DNA from: Eubacterium sp.
Lineage (GTDB): Bacteria > Bacillota > Clostridia > Acetivibrionales > DSM-1351
Length of the DNA: 46,599 bases
Direction of reading: 5' to 3'
NCBI GenBank assembly: GCA_029266335.1
Contig: JAQSXC010000016.1
Span: forward strand, 1 to 46,599
This document shows positions 32,684-42,740 of this stretch, piece by piece (position 1 is the first letter of the stretch; each line of letters opens with the position of its first letter). Under the pieces are notes generated by a model. That model did not search any database, was not told the DNA's origin, and saw only the letters and a program-made list of their open reading frames with translations. A program made the position numbers and the translations under genes.

Positions 32684-34882
32684 TCAGCCGACTTTATATA
32701 CGTACTTTAAAATGTGCTCTATATTGTTTGCCAGAAGTCTCTGTGCTTCTATATAGTATAAGTTTTGTTTATAACTTTCATAATTTTCCCTGTTTTTAAT
32801 TACAGTCACAACGCCTGCTTCCTGTCCCTTTTCTGTAGCAACCTTTGTATTCTTTCCATCCGCTCTTTCAATTTCCAGATATCCTTCACTTACCAGGTAA
32901 TCAGCTATCTTTATTGCCGACACCTTTTGAAAATTGTTTTGCAAAAGCAGGTAATTCACTTTATCAGCAAATATACTAATAGTTACCGGCTCCTTGGAAA
33001 GTTCAAGCTGTTCCCTGATTAACGTACATACCTCATCAAAAGTGTACTCTTTTTCAGCTGCTTCAGGTTTCTCAGGATTACTATAGCTTGCTATCAATTC
33101 CAAAAATTCCTTCCCATACGCTTCCAGTTTAATTTTTCCCACACCCGATACCTGTAAGAATTCATCAGCATTAGCAGGCATTTTACTACACATGTCAATC
33201 AGAGTGGAATCAGAGAATATTACGAAAGCAGGAACATTCTTTTGTTGCGCCAACTTGAATCTAAGCTCTTTGAGTTTAGCAAGCAGAGCATTATTTACAG
33301 CAACCCTGGTCTTTGTCTTCCTGATTTCAGGCTGCTGTTCTATTAATGTCTTCATCATAAGTTTTTCATTATCATACATTACATTCCTTGACTTTTGAGT
33401 CAGCTTTACCTGAGGGAACTCAGTATTGGTCAAAGCTAGGTATTCATTAAGAACCAAATAATTAATAATATCGCGAATCTGCTTTTCTTGTATTCCGGCC
33501 ATTATGCCATAAGTCTTCAGCTTGTCCAGACCAAATTTCAGTACCTTTTCAGACTTACTGCCACGGAGTGTATCAATCACCATTTTTATCCCATAACGCT
33601 CATTCATTCTGGTGATACATGACATAATCTTTTGAGCATCTTCGGTAATATCTACCTCTTCAAAAGTTGTGTTGCAGTTACTGCAATTACCGCAAGTATC
33701 AGCTGCAGCATCCCCAAAATAGCTCAAAATATATTTCCTTAAGCAATCGGTACTGTGACAAAAATATGTAATCTGCTTTAACCGCTCTCTATCCTTTTCC
33801 TTCACTTTTTCTGAATTTTCAAAATCCAGTTCACTATTTTCATTTGAACTGTCTATCAGCAACTGATTTGTCACTACATCCTGTCCGCCGTAAAGCATGA
33901 TACAATCTGCAGCAGAACCGTCACGGCCGGATCTCCCAGCCTCCTGATAATAGCTTTCAAGATTTTTTGGCATATTGTAATGAATGACAAAGGCTACATT
34001 ACTTTTGTCAATACCCATGCCGAAGGCATTTGTTGCAACCATTACCGCCCTTCTGTCATACAAAAAATCATCCTGGTTTTGTGTCCGTTCATTTTCAGTC
34101 AACCCAGCATGATATCTGGTAGCATTGAATTTATCCTCAATCAATTTATCACATACTTCTTCAACTGTTTTTCGGGTAGAGCAGTATATAATTCCACTCT
34201 TACTTGGATTTTCCTTTAAATATTTTAAAACTGCCTTGTACTTGTCAACAGGTTTTTGGACCCCGAAATACAGGTTTTCACGGTTAAAACCCGTTACCAG
34301 CTCAAAGGGATTATTTAACTTCAGAAGGCTGACAATATCGTCCTTGACCTCCTTGGTAGCGGTTGCTGTAAATGCCGATACAACCGGTCTTTTTGACAAT
34401 TTATCAATAAATTCGCTGATTTTTAGATAGCCGGGTCTGAAATTTTGTCCCCATTGCGATACACAATGAGCTTCATCTATTGTTACCATTGATATATCAG
34501 AATTTAGTGAAAATTCATAAAATTCATTTGTATCAAGTCTTTCGGGGGCTACATATATAATCTTGTATTTGCCTGACTTTGCATTCTCCAATGCTCTAGC
34601 AATCTGATTATTACTAAGTGTGGAATTAATAAAAGCAGCTGGTATTCCACTTGCAATAAGTGACTGCACCTGATCCTTCATCAGTGATATAAGAGGTGAT
34701 ATAACAAGTGTTATTCCCTTGAACAAAAGTGCCGGAACCTGAAAGCAAAGAGACTTACCGGCTCCCGTAGGCATTATTCCGAGAACATCCCTTCCGCTTA
34801 AAATAAAATCAATCAGTTTTTCCTGACCTTCACGGAAGGAATCATAACCAAAGTATTCCTTTAAAATTTGTTTCTTTTGCAC
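32684..34882 (-). CDS. recQ: ATP-dependent DNA helicase RecQ
   Basis: A 732-residue 3'-5' DNA helicase acting in recombination repair. Motifs in order: FGYDSFREGQ (motif 0), MPTGAGKS (Walker A), IDEAHCVSQWG (motif II), SAFTATAT (III), IIYCSTRKTVE (IV), TNAFGMGIDKSNV (V) and QEAGRSGRDG (VI). A zinc site follows (DCLRKYIL...CGNCSNC), then the RQC winged helix and an HRDC domain (FKLAQQKNVPAFVIFSDSTL). The C-terminal 130 residues are an extra, family-variable tail. Two starts compete: GTG 34882 with GGAG six bases upstream, preferred here, and TTG 34894 with a weak site. It is divergent from foldback element C. Confidence 0.94.
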   Translation of the reverse strand: MQKKQILKEYFGYDSFREGQEKLIDFILSGRDVLGIMPTGAGKSLCFQVPALLFKGITLVISPLISLMKDQVQSLIASGIPAAFINSTLSNNQIARALENAKSGKYKIIYVAPERLDTNEFYEFSLNSDISMVTIDEAHCVSQWGQNFRPGYLKISEFIDKLSKRPVVSAFTATATKEVKDDIVSLLKLNNPFELVTGFNRENLYFGVQKPVDKYKAVLKYLKENPSKSGIIYCSTRKTVEEVCDKLIEDKFNATRYHAGLTENERTQNQDDFLYDRRAVMVATNAFGMGIDKSNVAFVIHYNMPKNLESYYQEAGRSGRDGSAADCIMLYGGQDVVTNQLLIDSSNENSELDFENSEKVKEKDRERLKQITYFCHSTDCLRKYILSYFGDAAADTCGNCSNCNTTFEEVDITEDAQKIMSCITRMNERYGIKMVIDTLRGSKSEKVLKFGLDKLKTYGIMAGIQEKQIRDIINYLVLNEYLALTNTEFPQVKLTQKSRNVMYDNEKLMMKTLIEQQPEIRKTKTRVAVNNALLAKLKELRFKLAQQKNVPAFVIFSDSTLIDMCSKMPANADEFLQVSGVGKIKLEAYGKEFLELIASYSNPEKPEAAEKEYTFDEVCTLIREQLELSKEPVTISIFADKVNYLLLQNNFQKVSAIKIADYLVSEGYLEIERADGKNTKVATEKGQEAGVVTVIKNRENYESYKQNLYYIEAQRLLANNIEHILKYVYKVG

Positions 34883-35211
34883 TTTAAACTCCAATCTATT
34901 TCCGATTATACCGAGGCAATAGATGTCTTTAAGAACAACTCTGCCTCGTTGAAATGCGCATACTGTAAGAAAATTTATCTACTGACAAAAATGAAACCTA
35001 TGCGTTATAACAATCCCTCGTTCAACGAAGTATTGTATTACTTTAAGTATATCAGTTGTACAAAACAAGCTCAACTTTATATAACTTAAACTAAGCTATA
35101 TTTTATTTATACAGATTCTTTTTAAACAAAAAGAGTGCTCCAGATTTGACCTGTCACACCCCAGTTTATATTCTTTCTTATAATTAATTTTCCAAAGCAG
35201 GCCTTAATATT
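34883..35211. other. 329-bp intergenic region holding element C
   Basis: Besides foldback element C and the recQ promoter region (minus-strand TATAAT at 34910-34905) I see no gene. The stretch 35040-35211 is AT-rich without a strong terminator after psuG. Confidence 0.5.
34906..35012 (+). repeat. Foldback element copy C (short form)
   Basis: About 107 bases. CGAGGC (34912-34917) pairs with GCCTCG (34943-34948); GTTGAAA follows; then CGCATA (34957-34962) pairs with TATGCG (34999-35004), enclosing AAAATTTATCTACTGACAAAAAT; it ends GTTATAA. Compared with copies A and B the domain inside the basal stem is shortened. Both stems differ in sequence from copy A yet still pair, hinting at conserved structure. 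Confidence 0.65.
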
Positions 35212-36129
35212 TTAAAGCTTACTTAATTCTACCGCAATACGGGCTCCTATTTTTGCATTATTGTAAACAAGCTTAATGTTAGAATCCAGACTGGCACCTT
35301 CAGTTAATTCTTTTACCTTTGCCAGCAAAAATGGTGTGCTGGCCTTTCCCTTTATACCTTTTTCATCAGCTTCTTTTAAGGCATCCGCTATTGCCCTGTT
35401 TATTACATCCGGATTCATTTCATACTCCTCAGGTATTGGATTTGCAATAACTGCGCCACCTTTTAGTCCTAAATCCCATTTGGTTTTCAAGGCTTCTGCA
35501 AGTTCTTTTGGAGTATCTACCCTGTAATCTACGCCAAAGCCACTTTTTGACGTATAGAAGGCCGGCAGTTCATCAGTTCCGAACCCAACCACAGGCACAC
35601 CCTGAGTTTCAAGATATTCCAATGTGAGCCCTATATCAAGGATGGATTTTGCCCCTGCACATATTACCGCCACATCAGTATGTGCCAGTTCCTGCAAGTC
35701 TGCCGAGATATCAAAGGTTTCCTGTGCACCTCTGTGAACACCGCCAATACCTCCTGTAGCAAATATCTTTATTCCTGCAAGACTGGCAATTATCATGGTT
35801 GATGCCACAGTAGTTGCTCCGTCCAGGCCCTTGGCCAGTACAAAAGGTATGTCTCTCCGGCTGGTTTTTACAACCTCAGTGCTGCCTTTTCCTATATATT
35901 CTATTTCTTCTGTGGACAATCCCACCTTTAATTTTCCATTAATTATGGCTATTGTTGCAGGAACTGCTCCGTTCTCCCTTACAATCCCTTCAACATTAAG
36001 GGCTGTTTCTACATTCTTTGGATATGGCATTCCGTGAGAAATAATGGTAGATTCAAGAGCTACTACTGCTTTCCCCTCTTCCAATGCCTTTTTTACTTCC
36101 GGGTTAATGTCTAAATATTTTTCTAACAT
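35212..36129 (-). CDS. psuG: Pseudouridine-5'-phosphate glycosidase
   Basis: A 305-residue enzyme that splits pseudouridine 5'-phosphate into uracil and ribose 5-phosphate, recycling modified RNA nucleosides. Family motifs: [26 protein letters not shown] with the catalytic lysine region, [33 protein letters not shown] and NPIPEEYEM. The length fits the family. Its ATG overlaps the stop of the kinase gene (ATGTTAG, 7 bases) with AAGGAGA upstream, so kinase and glycosidase are coupled. Confidence 0.96.
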   Translation of the reverse strand: MLEKYLDINPEVKKALEEGKAVVALESTIISHGMPYPKNVETALNVEGIVRENGAVPATIAIINGKLKVGLSTEEIEYIGKGSTEVVKTSRRDIPFVLAKGLDGATTVASTMIIASLAGIKIFATGGIGGVHRGAQETFDISADLQELAHTDVAVICAGAKSILDIGLTLEYLETQGVPVVGFGTDELPAFYTSKSGFGVDYRVDTPKELAEALKTKWDLGLKGGAVIANPIPEEYEMNPDVINRAIADALKEADEKGIKGKASTPFLLAKVKELTEGASLDSNIKLVYNNAKIGARIAVELSKL

Positions 36130-37217
36130 AATCCTATCTCCTTCATTCTTTTATTTACATTTTCCTGTGAAATATTTGGATTTATAGTCTCTTCATGGCT
36201 TAATGCCAAAATTGCGGCCGTCATTGAAAAACGTGTACTATGTTCAATATCATAGTCATTGAAATGGCAATATGCCAAAGCAGCTACAAAGGCATCTCCG
36301 GCACCGGTTGCATTTACAACCTTTACCTCGGGATTTGCTATAAGCTTGTGATTATGGCCATCATTATAAAATACGCCGTCTTTTCCAAGTGTTATGAAAA
36401 CATTTTTAACACCTTTATTAAGAAAGTACTCAGATGCCTTCAGCAAATCATTATTGTTGACGGTCTTAATCCCTGATAGCAGTTCGGCCTCAATCCTGTT
36501 GGGCTTTATTGTGTGGAAGGCACCAATTTTATTCTTGATTTTTAATGCTTTTGTACTTGAAACAGTGTCCAGAAAAAATACTGTATTCTTGAAATTATCC
36601 AGAACATAGTTAATCACCGTGTCAGGAATATTGGTGTCTATTATGCAAAGCTTTGAATTTTCAATTACCTGTCTTTTATCCTGGATAAAATCGATGGATA
36701 TCTCATTATAAATATCCATATGAGAAATAGCAGCTTTCATATCTCCTTTTTCGTCCAGAATAGCCAAATACGTAGAGGTGGGTACCTGTGACATAAAGAG
36801 GGAACTCTTCATATCAAGACCGATTGCTGTAGCGTGTTCAACAATTTTCCTACCATATATGTCTTCGCCCACAGCACTGATAAGTTTTGTTGAAACACCC
36901 AGATGCACAAGATTTTCGGCAATATTTCTGCCTACACCGCCAAGACTGACCTTGACCTTACCGGGATTAGAATCCTGAAGTATAAGGTTCTTTTCAGGAA
37001 AACCGATAATATCGATATTGGATCCTCCTAAAACACTGACATAATCATTCTGCTTCAGAATATAACCTTTTCCGGCAATCAATCCTTTTTTTATAAGATT
37101 TGTAATATGCACTGCAACTGAAGAGCGGGTAATTCCCAGTGCAGAAGCCAGTTCATTTTGTGAAATTGTAGGATTTTTACCGATTAAGTCCAGCAACTCT
37201 TTTTCTCTATTAGTCAT
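36123..37217 (-). CDS. PfkB-family (pseudouridine) kinase with N-terminal winged helix
   Basis: A 364-residue fusion. Residues 1 to about 55 form a winged helix ([20 protein letters not shown], then [23 protein letters not shown]). Residues about 60-355 are a PfkB sugar kinase: [14 protein letters not shown], the C-terminal ATP/anion-hole motif [15 protein letters not shown] with the catalytic Asp. Placed directly before psuG it is almost certainly the pseudouridine kinase (PsuK role). The DNA-binding end suggests it also regulates its own operon. ATG 37217 has GAGGGA upstream; two earlier ATGs (37238, 37232) lack one. A CTAAA-n-TTTAG palindrome lies at 37250-37260. Confidence 0.92.
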   Translation of the reverse strand: MTNREKELLDLIGKNPTISQNELASALGITRSSVAVHITNLIKKGLIAGKGYILKQNDYVSVLGGSNIDIIGFPEKNLILQDSNPGKVKVSLGGVGRNIAENLVHLGVSTKLISAVGEDIYGRKIVEHATAIGLDMKSSLFMSQVPTSTYLAILDEKGDMKAAISHMDIYNEISIDFIQDKRQVIENSKLCIIDTNIPDTVINYVLDNFKNTVFFLDTVSSTKALKIKNKIGAFHTIKPNRIEAELLSGIKTVNNNDLLKASEYFLNKGVKNVFITLGKDGVFYNDGHNHKLIANPEVKVVNATGAGDAFVAALAYCHFNDYDIEHSTRFSMTAAILALSHEETINPNISQENVNKRMKEIGLC

Positions 37218-37249
37218 ACGCTTGTCCCTCATAAACATTTGCTTATTAA

Positions 37250-37260
37250 CTAAACTTTAG
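37250..37260. promoter_or_regulatory. Possible operator upstream of psuK-psuG
   Basis: CTAAACTTTAG is an 11-base inverted repeat (CTAAA, one centre base, TTTAG) 32 bases before the kinase start. It could be the site for the kinase's own winged helix. It is short and AT-rich, so chance is a real alternative. Confidence 0.3.
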
Positions 37261-37323
37261 CTTAATTTCATGTTATCATAAAACTAATATGATTACAAGG
37301 TAATACCAGCAAATTTTTTTAAC

Positions 37324-37364
37324 GAAAAAAAGCAGAGACATCCAATGATATCACTGCTTTTCCT
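37324..37364 (-). terminator. Terminator of the FGGY kinase gene
   Basis: On the minus strand AAAAGCAG-n-GA...TC-n-CTGCTTTT forms an interrupted 13-pair stem followed by TTTTTTTCG. It lies about 80 bases after the stop codon. Confidence 0.8.
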
Positions 37365-37441
37365 TGTTTAATCAACTTATATAAACTTATAGTTTAATAA
37401 AAAATTTTTCTGCTGTCGAAATATTTTTCTTACCTTATGTT

Positions 37442-39049
37442 TTATTTCAGATTATCCACCGCAGCTCTTTCAATGGCCAATCCCTGGGTGTAGCGTTTCA
37501 TAAACTCATTGAATCCGGCAACATCCGCTGGATCCGGTGCTACTGAACTACCCTGTTTGCCTGCAAAAACCTTCTGTTTAAGAAAATCTCCGAGAGACTG
37601 GTTTTCATCGCGGTTGATCATATAGGAGGCAAGCAGTGCAATACCCCAGGCTCCACCTTCTCCGGCTGTTTCCATAATTGATACAGGAACATTTACCGCA
37701 GCAGCCATAATTCTCTGACCCACTTCTTTGGTCTTGAAAAAGCCGCCATGCCCCAGGATTTCATCAACCTTTACATTTTCCTTTTCAAAAAGAATATTGA
37801 GACCTGTTTTAAGAGCACCCAGAGCAGTAAATAAATTAACTCTTATAAAATTAGCAAGGTTAAAGTTGCTGTTTGATGATCTTACAAACATTGGGCGGCC
37901 TTCCTCAAAATGAGTGATATGCTCACCGGAAATGTATCCGTATGCCAATAAGCCTCCGCAATCCGGGTCACCCTGGAGTGCCATGCCCAGCAAAGTATCA
38001 TATAGCTTCGGTTTGCTTACCTCCAGACCCAATGCCTTGATTGCTTCAGCAAACAGGCCCAGCCATGCGTCATAATTGGAAGTACAATTGTTTGAATGTG
38101 CCATGGCAACTAGTTTTCCATCAGGTGTTGTAACCAGGTCTATTTCGGAATATGCTTTTGATAATTCCTTTTCAAGTACAATCATTGCAAAAACTGATGT
38201 ACCTGCAGATACATTACCAGTACGTGCTGCTACACTGTTGGTTGCCACCATACCTGTTCCGGCATCACCTTCAGGAGGACAAAGAGGTATACCGGGTTGA
38301 AGTTCTCCAGTAACATCCAGAAGCTTCGCACCTTCTGCTGAGAGTACACCGGCTTTTTCACCTGCAACCAGAACAGTTGGGAGAATGTTTTCAAGCTTCC
38401 AGGGAAGATTCTTAGAACAGATTAATTTGTTAAATTGGGTTATAAACTGTTTATTAAAATCCCCTGTGTTCAGGTCAATTGGGAAAACACCAGATGCTTC
38501 GCCTACTCCAAGAACTTTCTGTCCGGTCAGTTTCCAATGTATATAGCCTGCCAAGGTTGTTATAAAATCAATGTTTGATATGTGTTCTTCGTTATTTAAT
38601 ATTGCTTGATAAAGGTGTGCAATACTCCATCTTTGTGGAATAGGATAGTCAAACAACTCAGTCAGCGCCTCTGAAGCCTGACCGGTAATATTATTGCGCC
38701 AGGTACGGAATGGTGTTAATTGTTTGTCACTTTTATCAAAAACCATATACCCGTGCATCATTCCGCTGAAGCCGATAGCTCCGGTTGTTTTAAGCGAAAC
38801 ACCGAATTGCTCCTTGACACTGTCAGCCATCTTCTGATAACTGTTCTGTACACCTTTCCATATATCATCTATACTGTAGGTCCAAATATTATTGACATAA
38901 CTGTTTTCCCAGTCATGACTTCCTGTTGCAATTGGGGTATTATCTGAACCAATGAGGACTGTTTTGATTCTGGTGGACCCCAGTTCAATTCCGATTACAG
39001 TCTGTCCGTTAATTATAGAATTCTTCACATCATTCAATTCTAGGCTCAT
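37442..39049 (-). CDS. FGGY-family carbohydrate kinase (xylulokinase/ribulokinase-like)
   Basis: A 535-residue sugar kinase. [17 protein letters not shown] near 18-34 is the phosphate-1 loop, [12 protein letters not shown] near 93-104 the sugar-binding/hinge part, [15 protein letters not shown] near 262 the phosphate-2 and catalytic Asp region, and [22 protein letters not shown] near 430 the FGGY signature 2/adenosine region. It resembles the 530-residue clostridial group often labelled xylulokinase, but the sugar cannot be told: no isomerase, epimerase or transporter gene is next to it. AGGAGG precedes the ATG. Monocistronic by context. Confidence 0.87.
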   Translation of the reverse strand: MSLELNDVKNSIINGQTVIGIELGSTRIKTVLIGSDNTPIATGSHDWENSYVNNIWTYSIDDIWKGVQNSYQKMADSVKEQFGVSLKTTGAIGFSGMMHGYMVFDKSDKQLTPFRTWRNNITGQASEALTELFDYPIPQRWSIAHLYQAILNNEEHISNIDFITTLAGYIHWKLTGQKVLGVGEASGVFPIDLNTGDFNKQFITQFNKLICSKNLPWKLENILPTVLVAGEKAGVLSAEGAKLLDVTGELQPGIPLCPPEGDAGTGMVATNSVAARTGNVSAGTSVFAMIVLEKELSKAYSEIDLVTTPDGKLVAMAHSNNCTSNYDAWLGLFAEAIKALGLEVSKPKLYDTLLGMALQGDPDCGGLLAYGYISGEHITHFEEGRPMFVRSSNSNFNLANFIRVNLFTALGALKTGLNILFEKENVKVDEILGHGGFFKTKEVGQRIMAAAVNVPVSIMETAGEGGAWGIALLASYMINRDENQSLGDFLKQKVFAGKQGSSVAPDPADVAGFNEFMKRYTQGLAIERAAVDNLK

Positions 39050-39274
39050 TATCTTTTCCTCCTGTATATTCAGCTATTAGTCAAATAAATAACTATTTTA
39101 TTAATTAATTTATATTATTGTAAATCAATAGTCAAGCTAAATAGGAAATTCTTAAGCAGCAAATTTCGTAAACTTAATTTTCAGCAGCAATTGTATCCAA
39201 TATCATTTTTATAACTCATACAAAGGCATGTCTTTGGCGTATACTAATTAAGAATAAAAAACAGGGGATGAATT

Positions 39275-40006
39275 ATGAATTATTATGAGCAGCAAGTATT
39301 ACAGGAATTAAAGTTATGGCAGCAGGAAATGCTGAAGAAGCCCACAATTGCAAACCGCCTCGGTAAAGGAATTCAAAACAAGGTCAACGGTCTCATTCCT
39401 GAAAAAGCTCACAATGTAATTACCGGAACTATAAAAACCATGGTTAGAGGAGTATTATTCGGCTCAGAACTAACTACCGGAACACCCCTGGCTAACGCCT
39501 CGCTGGAGGAGCGTGACTATATTGCTAAAGACAAGATCAGTTTTTATAAAAGAACAGCTGCCGTCAGCGGTGCCTGGACAGGATCCGGAGGCATATTTCT
39601 CGGGATGGCGGACTTCCCCATTCTTTTAAGCCTCAAGCTTAAATTTCTTTTTGAAGCAGCTTCAATATATGGTTTTGATGTGACCGACTATAAGGAACGT
39701 TTATATATACTCTATATATTCCAACTGGCGTTTTCAAGCCAGCAAAGGACCACTGAAATTTATCAATATGTACTGAATTGGAAGGGTTATTCGGATATGC
39801 TTCCGGACGACATTAATTCTTTTGACTGGAGAACTTTCCAGCAGGAATACAGGGACTATATCGATCTGGCAAAAATGCTTCAATTGGTTCCTGTAATCGG
39901 TGCAGCTGTTGGAGCTGTGGCAAATTACCGTCTTATGGACAAACTTGGTGAGACAACTATGAATGCATACAGGCTGAGGCTGCTTGATCCTTATCAGTGC
40001 TCTTGA
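39275..40006 (+). CDS. EcsC-family protein
   Basis: A 243-residue protein of the EcsC family. Characteristic parts are RLGKGIQNKVNGLIPEKAHNVITGTIKTMVRG near 27-60, the glycine-rich GAWTGSGGIFLGMADFPILLSLKLKFL near 100-126 and VIGAAVGAVANYRLMDKLGETTMNAYRLR near the end. In Bacillus, EcsC accompanies the EcsAB ABC transporter; here there is no EcsAB, and the molecular role is unknown. AGGGG lies before the ATG. A TATACT -10 box is at 39240-39245. Single gene. Confidence 0.9.
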   Translation: MNYYEQQVLQELKLWQQEMLKKPTIANRLGKGIQNKVNGLIPEKAHNVITGTIKTMVRGVLFGSELTTGTPLANASLEERDYIAKDKISFYKRTAAVSGAWTGSGGIFLGMADFPILLSLKLKFLFEAASIYGFDVTDYKERLYILYIFQLAFSSQQRTTEIYQYVLNWKGYSDMLPDDINSFDWRTFQQEYRDYIDLAKMLQLVPVIGAAVGAVANYRLMDKLGETTMNAYRLRLLDPYQCS

Positions 40007-40112
40007 TTATTTACACCGGTTAATTCATATTATTTTATTGAACTGAATATACAGATGTGAATTTGATATGGGAAAATTTATTAAATGGCTTAACATGTAA
40101 TGATTTTTTTAG

Positions 40113-40922
40113 CTATTTATTTTTTACTTCATACCATTCAGTGACCTTATCCCACTTTTTATAATATATTTTAAGAAAACTTTTACTTATGCCATATTTG
40201 TCATACCCGCCGGTTCCCCTTTGATATATGGATAAGGCGGCATCCCGCTTTTTCTTGCCTTCAAGATTCTTAACCCGCTTGTCAGCAAGTATCCAGCTGT
40301 ACATGGCCGTTCCCCAGTTTATATTTATTTCACCATCAAGAGGTTTGTTCTTTGTTTTCAAGGTTTTTGCGAGATTTGCACAATTACCGCTGCTTATCTG
40401 AAAATAGCCGTAATACTTGCCGCACACAGCCTTCTCATTGAAATTGCTCTCTGTATAAATAAGTGCAAGCATATCAATATAATTTAATTCTCTTTTTTTG
40501 CAATACTCCCAGAGCAGTTTTTGATGCTCCTTTTTCATAGGATTTTGCTTTCTGTACCATAAATTTTCTTCGTCTTTTGTACTGTCCTTATCTTTCACTT
40601 CTATTGCGGGAGCTGTTGTGGTACTTATGTCCGGTTCAGCAGTAGTATTATCTTCCGCTGCCTCTACTGATGTATCCTCGACAGCCTTTACAGGGCTTAC
40701 AGTTATGTCTGATCCGGGTTCCGGATCAGATGATGTATATGCTTCCATAGCCCCTATTACACCATAAGCTTCATAAGAATTCTGTGACTGCGTGACTTTA
40801 TTATATGTAACTGTTTGATTACGTGTTGTATTTGACTTGGCAAATGTTTGAACAGGCGCAAAACAACCTGCCAGGAAACAAAAAGCAATAATGATGGATA
40901 ATATCCTTTTTCTCTGCTTCAA
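40113..40922 (-). CDS. Lipoprotein with SLT-type lytic transglycosylase domain
   Basis: A 269-residue exported protein. The N-terminal signal ends in a lipobox (FLAGC, Cys20), so it is likely anchored to the membrane's outer face. A Ser/Thr/Pro/Asp-rich linker (about 25-110) leads to a C-terminal lysozyme-like SLT domain (about 125-260): LALIYTESNFNEKAV with the catalytic Glu, YYGYFQISSGNC, and LSIYQRGTGGYDKYG. It probably cleaves peptidoglycan. The start is TTG 40922, with GGGGGA eight bases upstream; no ATG is available before the signal peptide. Confidence 0.87.
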   Translation of the reverse strand: MKQRKRILSIIIAFCFLAGCFAPVQTFAKSNTTRNQTVTYNKVTQSQNSYEAYGVIGAMEAYTSSDPEPGSDITVSPVKAVEDTSVEAAEDNTTAEPDISTTTAPAIEVKDKDSTKDEENLWYRKQNPMKKEHQKLLWEYCKKRELNYIDMLALIYTESNFNEKAVCGKYYGYFQISSGNCANLAKTLKTKNKPLDGEININWGTAMYSWILADKRVKNLEGKKKRDAALSIYQRGTGGYDKYGISKSFLKIYYKKWDKVTEWYEVKNK

Positions 40923-40970
40923 TTTTGCTATCCCCCATTCGGAATATTATGGATCAGTATGAATATTATA

Positions 40971-41075
40971 TCAGTGCTTCACCTTTTTTGGAAGATATTG
41001 CTCGATTTCGGAATGGATCAGGGTCATGTAAGCTTGTATGTAAAAATAGATATCTGACTCTACTATTTGAAACAT
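40971..41075 (-). other. Possible small ORF or gene remnant
   Basis: A 34-codon frame (MFQIVESDIYFYIQAYMTLI...) is coding-like in composition and open upstream to about 41108, but has no good ribosome site. It could be the tail of a lost gene. Evidence is weak. Confidence 0.2.
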
Positions 41076-41191
41076 CTTTAATTTTTCTTCACCAGAACCT
41101 CCAGGGATAAGTTATCTCATTGTAGCCATATCAAGATTTCCAGAGAAGTATGCAAACAATAAAATTGAGCTTTATATTTGCATAAATGATA

Positions 41192-41467
41192 TCATTTTAA
41201 CCAATCCTTTGCCAATCTCTTTTTAAAGAAAATAATAATTAGACCAAACATAGCAACAATAATAAAAACTAAAATATATTTTGTTAATTCTTTTGGATTC
41301 TCTTTTAAGATATCTATATACGAAATTCTTCTTGTACCAAATTCTCCTTTTTCCGGTGCCCAGTAATCCACTTTCCGATAAAGTGATAGTACTACAAAAA
41401 TACAAATCGCAATTACAAATTCAATTATTGAAATAATCCTCTTTTTGCTTTTATGTAAAGTGCTCAT
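41192..41467 (-). CDS. Small two-helix membrane protein, unknown
   Basis: A 91-residue protein with a basic start (KSKKR), two hydrophobic helices (about 11-29 and 63-82), a polar loop between them, and a basic tail (FFKKRLAK). AGGAG lies 11 bases before the ATG. I do not recognise a family. It lies at the edge of an AT-rich stretch with damaged genes. Confidence 0.55.
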   Translation of the reverse strand: MSTLHKSKKRIISIIEFVIAICIFVVLSLYRKVDYWAPEKGEFGTRRISYIDILKENPKELTKYILVFIIVAMFGLIIIFFKKRLAKDWLK

Positions 41468-41608
41468 TTAAATTTATTCTCCTGAACATTGAAGTTCAAT
41501 TCCATCATAAGACTCCGGTTATAACCTCTTTATCATTTTATCCAAATTGATTATATAGTAGCTTTTGTTCAATTTGCTTTGTGGTACCTCTATACTCAGA
41601 TACTATAC

Positions 41609-41958
41609 TTAAAGTGTATCATTAAATAACTTATACTTTTCAATATACTTACTTCTAATCCTATAATTACTTATAAGATATTTGCCTAATGTAATACCTT
41701 CTCTGTTCTGGTATCCACTGTAAACCTTAATTTTGCCGCCGTCGTTCATAGTTAAATAATACCCATCCTCTTTGACTGAGTTAGCTTTTTTACCGATATA
41801 TATCTCGATAGTTCCAATTTTTTTAACATTAACTATTTCTACTATTTTTATTTCAAAAGCCTTTATCTCTTTAATCTTAAAGAAATAGAAGTATTTAGGA
41901 CATTAAAAATAATAATTACAAACAAACTTACATATCTTGGATAGTATTTAAAAGTCAT
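41609..41958 (-). pseudogene. Frameshifted small membrane-anchored protein gene
   Basis: From ATG 41958 the frame reads MTFKYYPRYVSLFVIIIFNV (a membrane helix) for 31 codons and stops. A second frame takes over at the same place (KEIKAFEIKIVEIVNVKKIG...) and runs to a stop at 41609, through VKEDGYYLTMNDGGKIKVYSG and GITLGKYLISNYRIRSKYIE. Joined, they make a protein of about 115 residues. The junction lies in CTTTAAGATTAAAG. It is either a decayed gene or a sequencing indel. No family recognised. The rest of 41468-42142 shows no gene. Confidence 0.6.
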
Positions 41959-42142
41959 TATCTTACCCCACGTTAAATATCTTTTGTTGCTTGTTCAGTC
42001 AATAATATTATTACCCGAATATTTGCGAATTTCGTGCCCATAATTCTCCCCATATCATATCTATATTAATCAATATTGCATTTCAATTGGACTGACAAAT
42101 ATTTTCAGATCCGTTTATTAATCAAAAGTACAAAACCCGGAT

Positions 42143-42568
42143 TTAAATTTTTGTCCAATTCATTATAATCTCTACTTCACCGGTATTTTCATCATTTTGC
42201 TCTTTTGCCACAGCAAAACTTTCTCTTAAGTAAAATTTAACTGCACCAACATTCTTTTTGTATACTTGCAGATACAGTTCAGAGTGATTCTCCTTGACAT
42301 GATCAAGTAAGGATTTTCCTATACCCTGAGATTGGTTGTTTGCATTAATAAATATTCCAGCAATATAGTTTTCCATTAACCCAATAAACCCCTGAATTGT
42401 ATTATTATCTTCATAAACAAGGATTTCAGAATTAGGCAACATCTCTTTAACTATTTCGTAATTTCCTTGCCAGTAGCTGCTGCTAATAAAATTATGGGCC
42501 TTAATATTGGTTTCAAGCCATATTTTCATGACTATGTCCAAATCTTCAAATTTAAACTTTCTTATCAT
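42143..42568 (-). CDS. GNAT-family N-acetyltransferase
   Basis: A 141-residue acyltransferase of the GNAT fold. The N-terminus MIRKFKFEDLDIVMKIWLET fits beta1-alpha1; the acetyl-CoA loop NQSQGIGKSLLDHVKE (about 78-93) is the Q/R-x-x-G-x-G/A motif, and VGAVKFYLRESFAV near 108-121 is the C-terminal helix and strand. It resembles the YjaB/PanZ-like group. The substrate is unknown. GGAG precedes the ATG. Confidence 0.88.
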   Translation of the reverse strand: MIRKFKFEDLDIVMKIWLETNIKAHNFISSSYWQGNYEIVKEMLPNSEILVYEDNNTIQGFIGLMENYIAGIFINANNQSQGIGKSLLDHVKENHSELYLQVYKKNVGAVKFYLRESFAVAKEQNDENTGEVEIIMNWTKI

Positions 42569-42582
42569 ATTTACTCCGATTT

Positions 42583-42699
42583 TTATATAATTGGGGGAAC
42601 CGGCTGGTTTATTCCCAAGTGTCTGAACTCCCCGGCATCCACACCTTTTACTTTTAAACGCTGATGAGTATATTCAATATCAGGACAGTTAATGCCCAT
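42583..42699 (-). other. Possible small ORF or gene tail
   Basis: A 38-codon frame ends KVKGVDAGEFRHLGINQPVP-PII and stays open upstream past the end of the second GNAT gene. It looks coding by composition but has no ribosome site. It may be the leftover 3' end of a removed gene. Confidence 0.25.
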
Positions 42700-42740
42700 T
42701 GTTGCTAGTATCACTGCAAAATCTAAGAGCAACCTGATTT

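Noticed and set aside
40925..41110. 61-codon plus-strand ORF
   Set aside because: No ribosome site or recognisable domain; the opposite strand is at least as coding-like.
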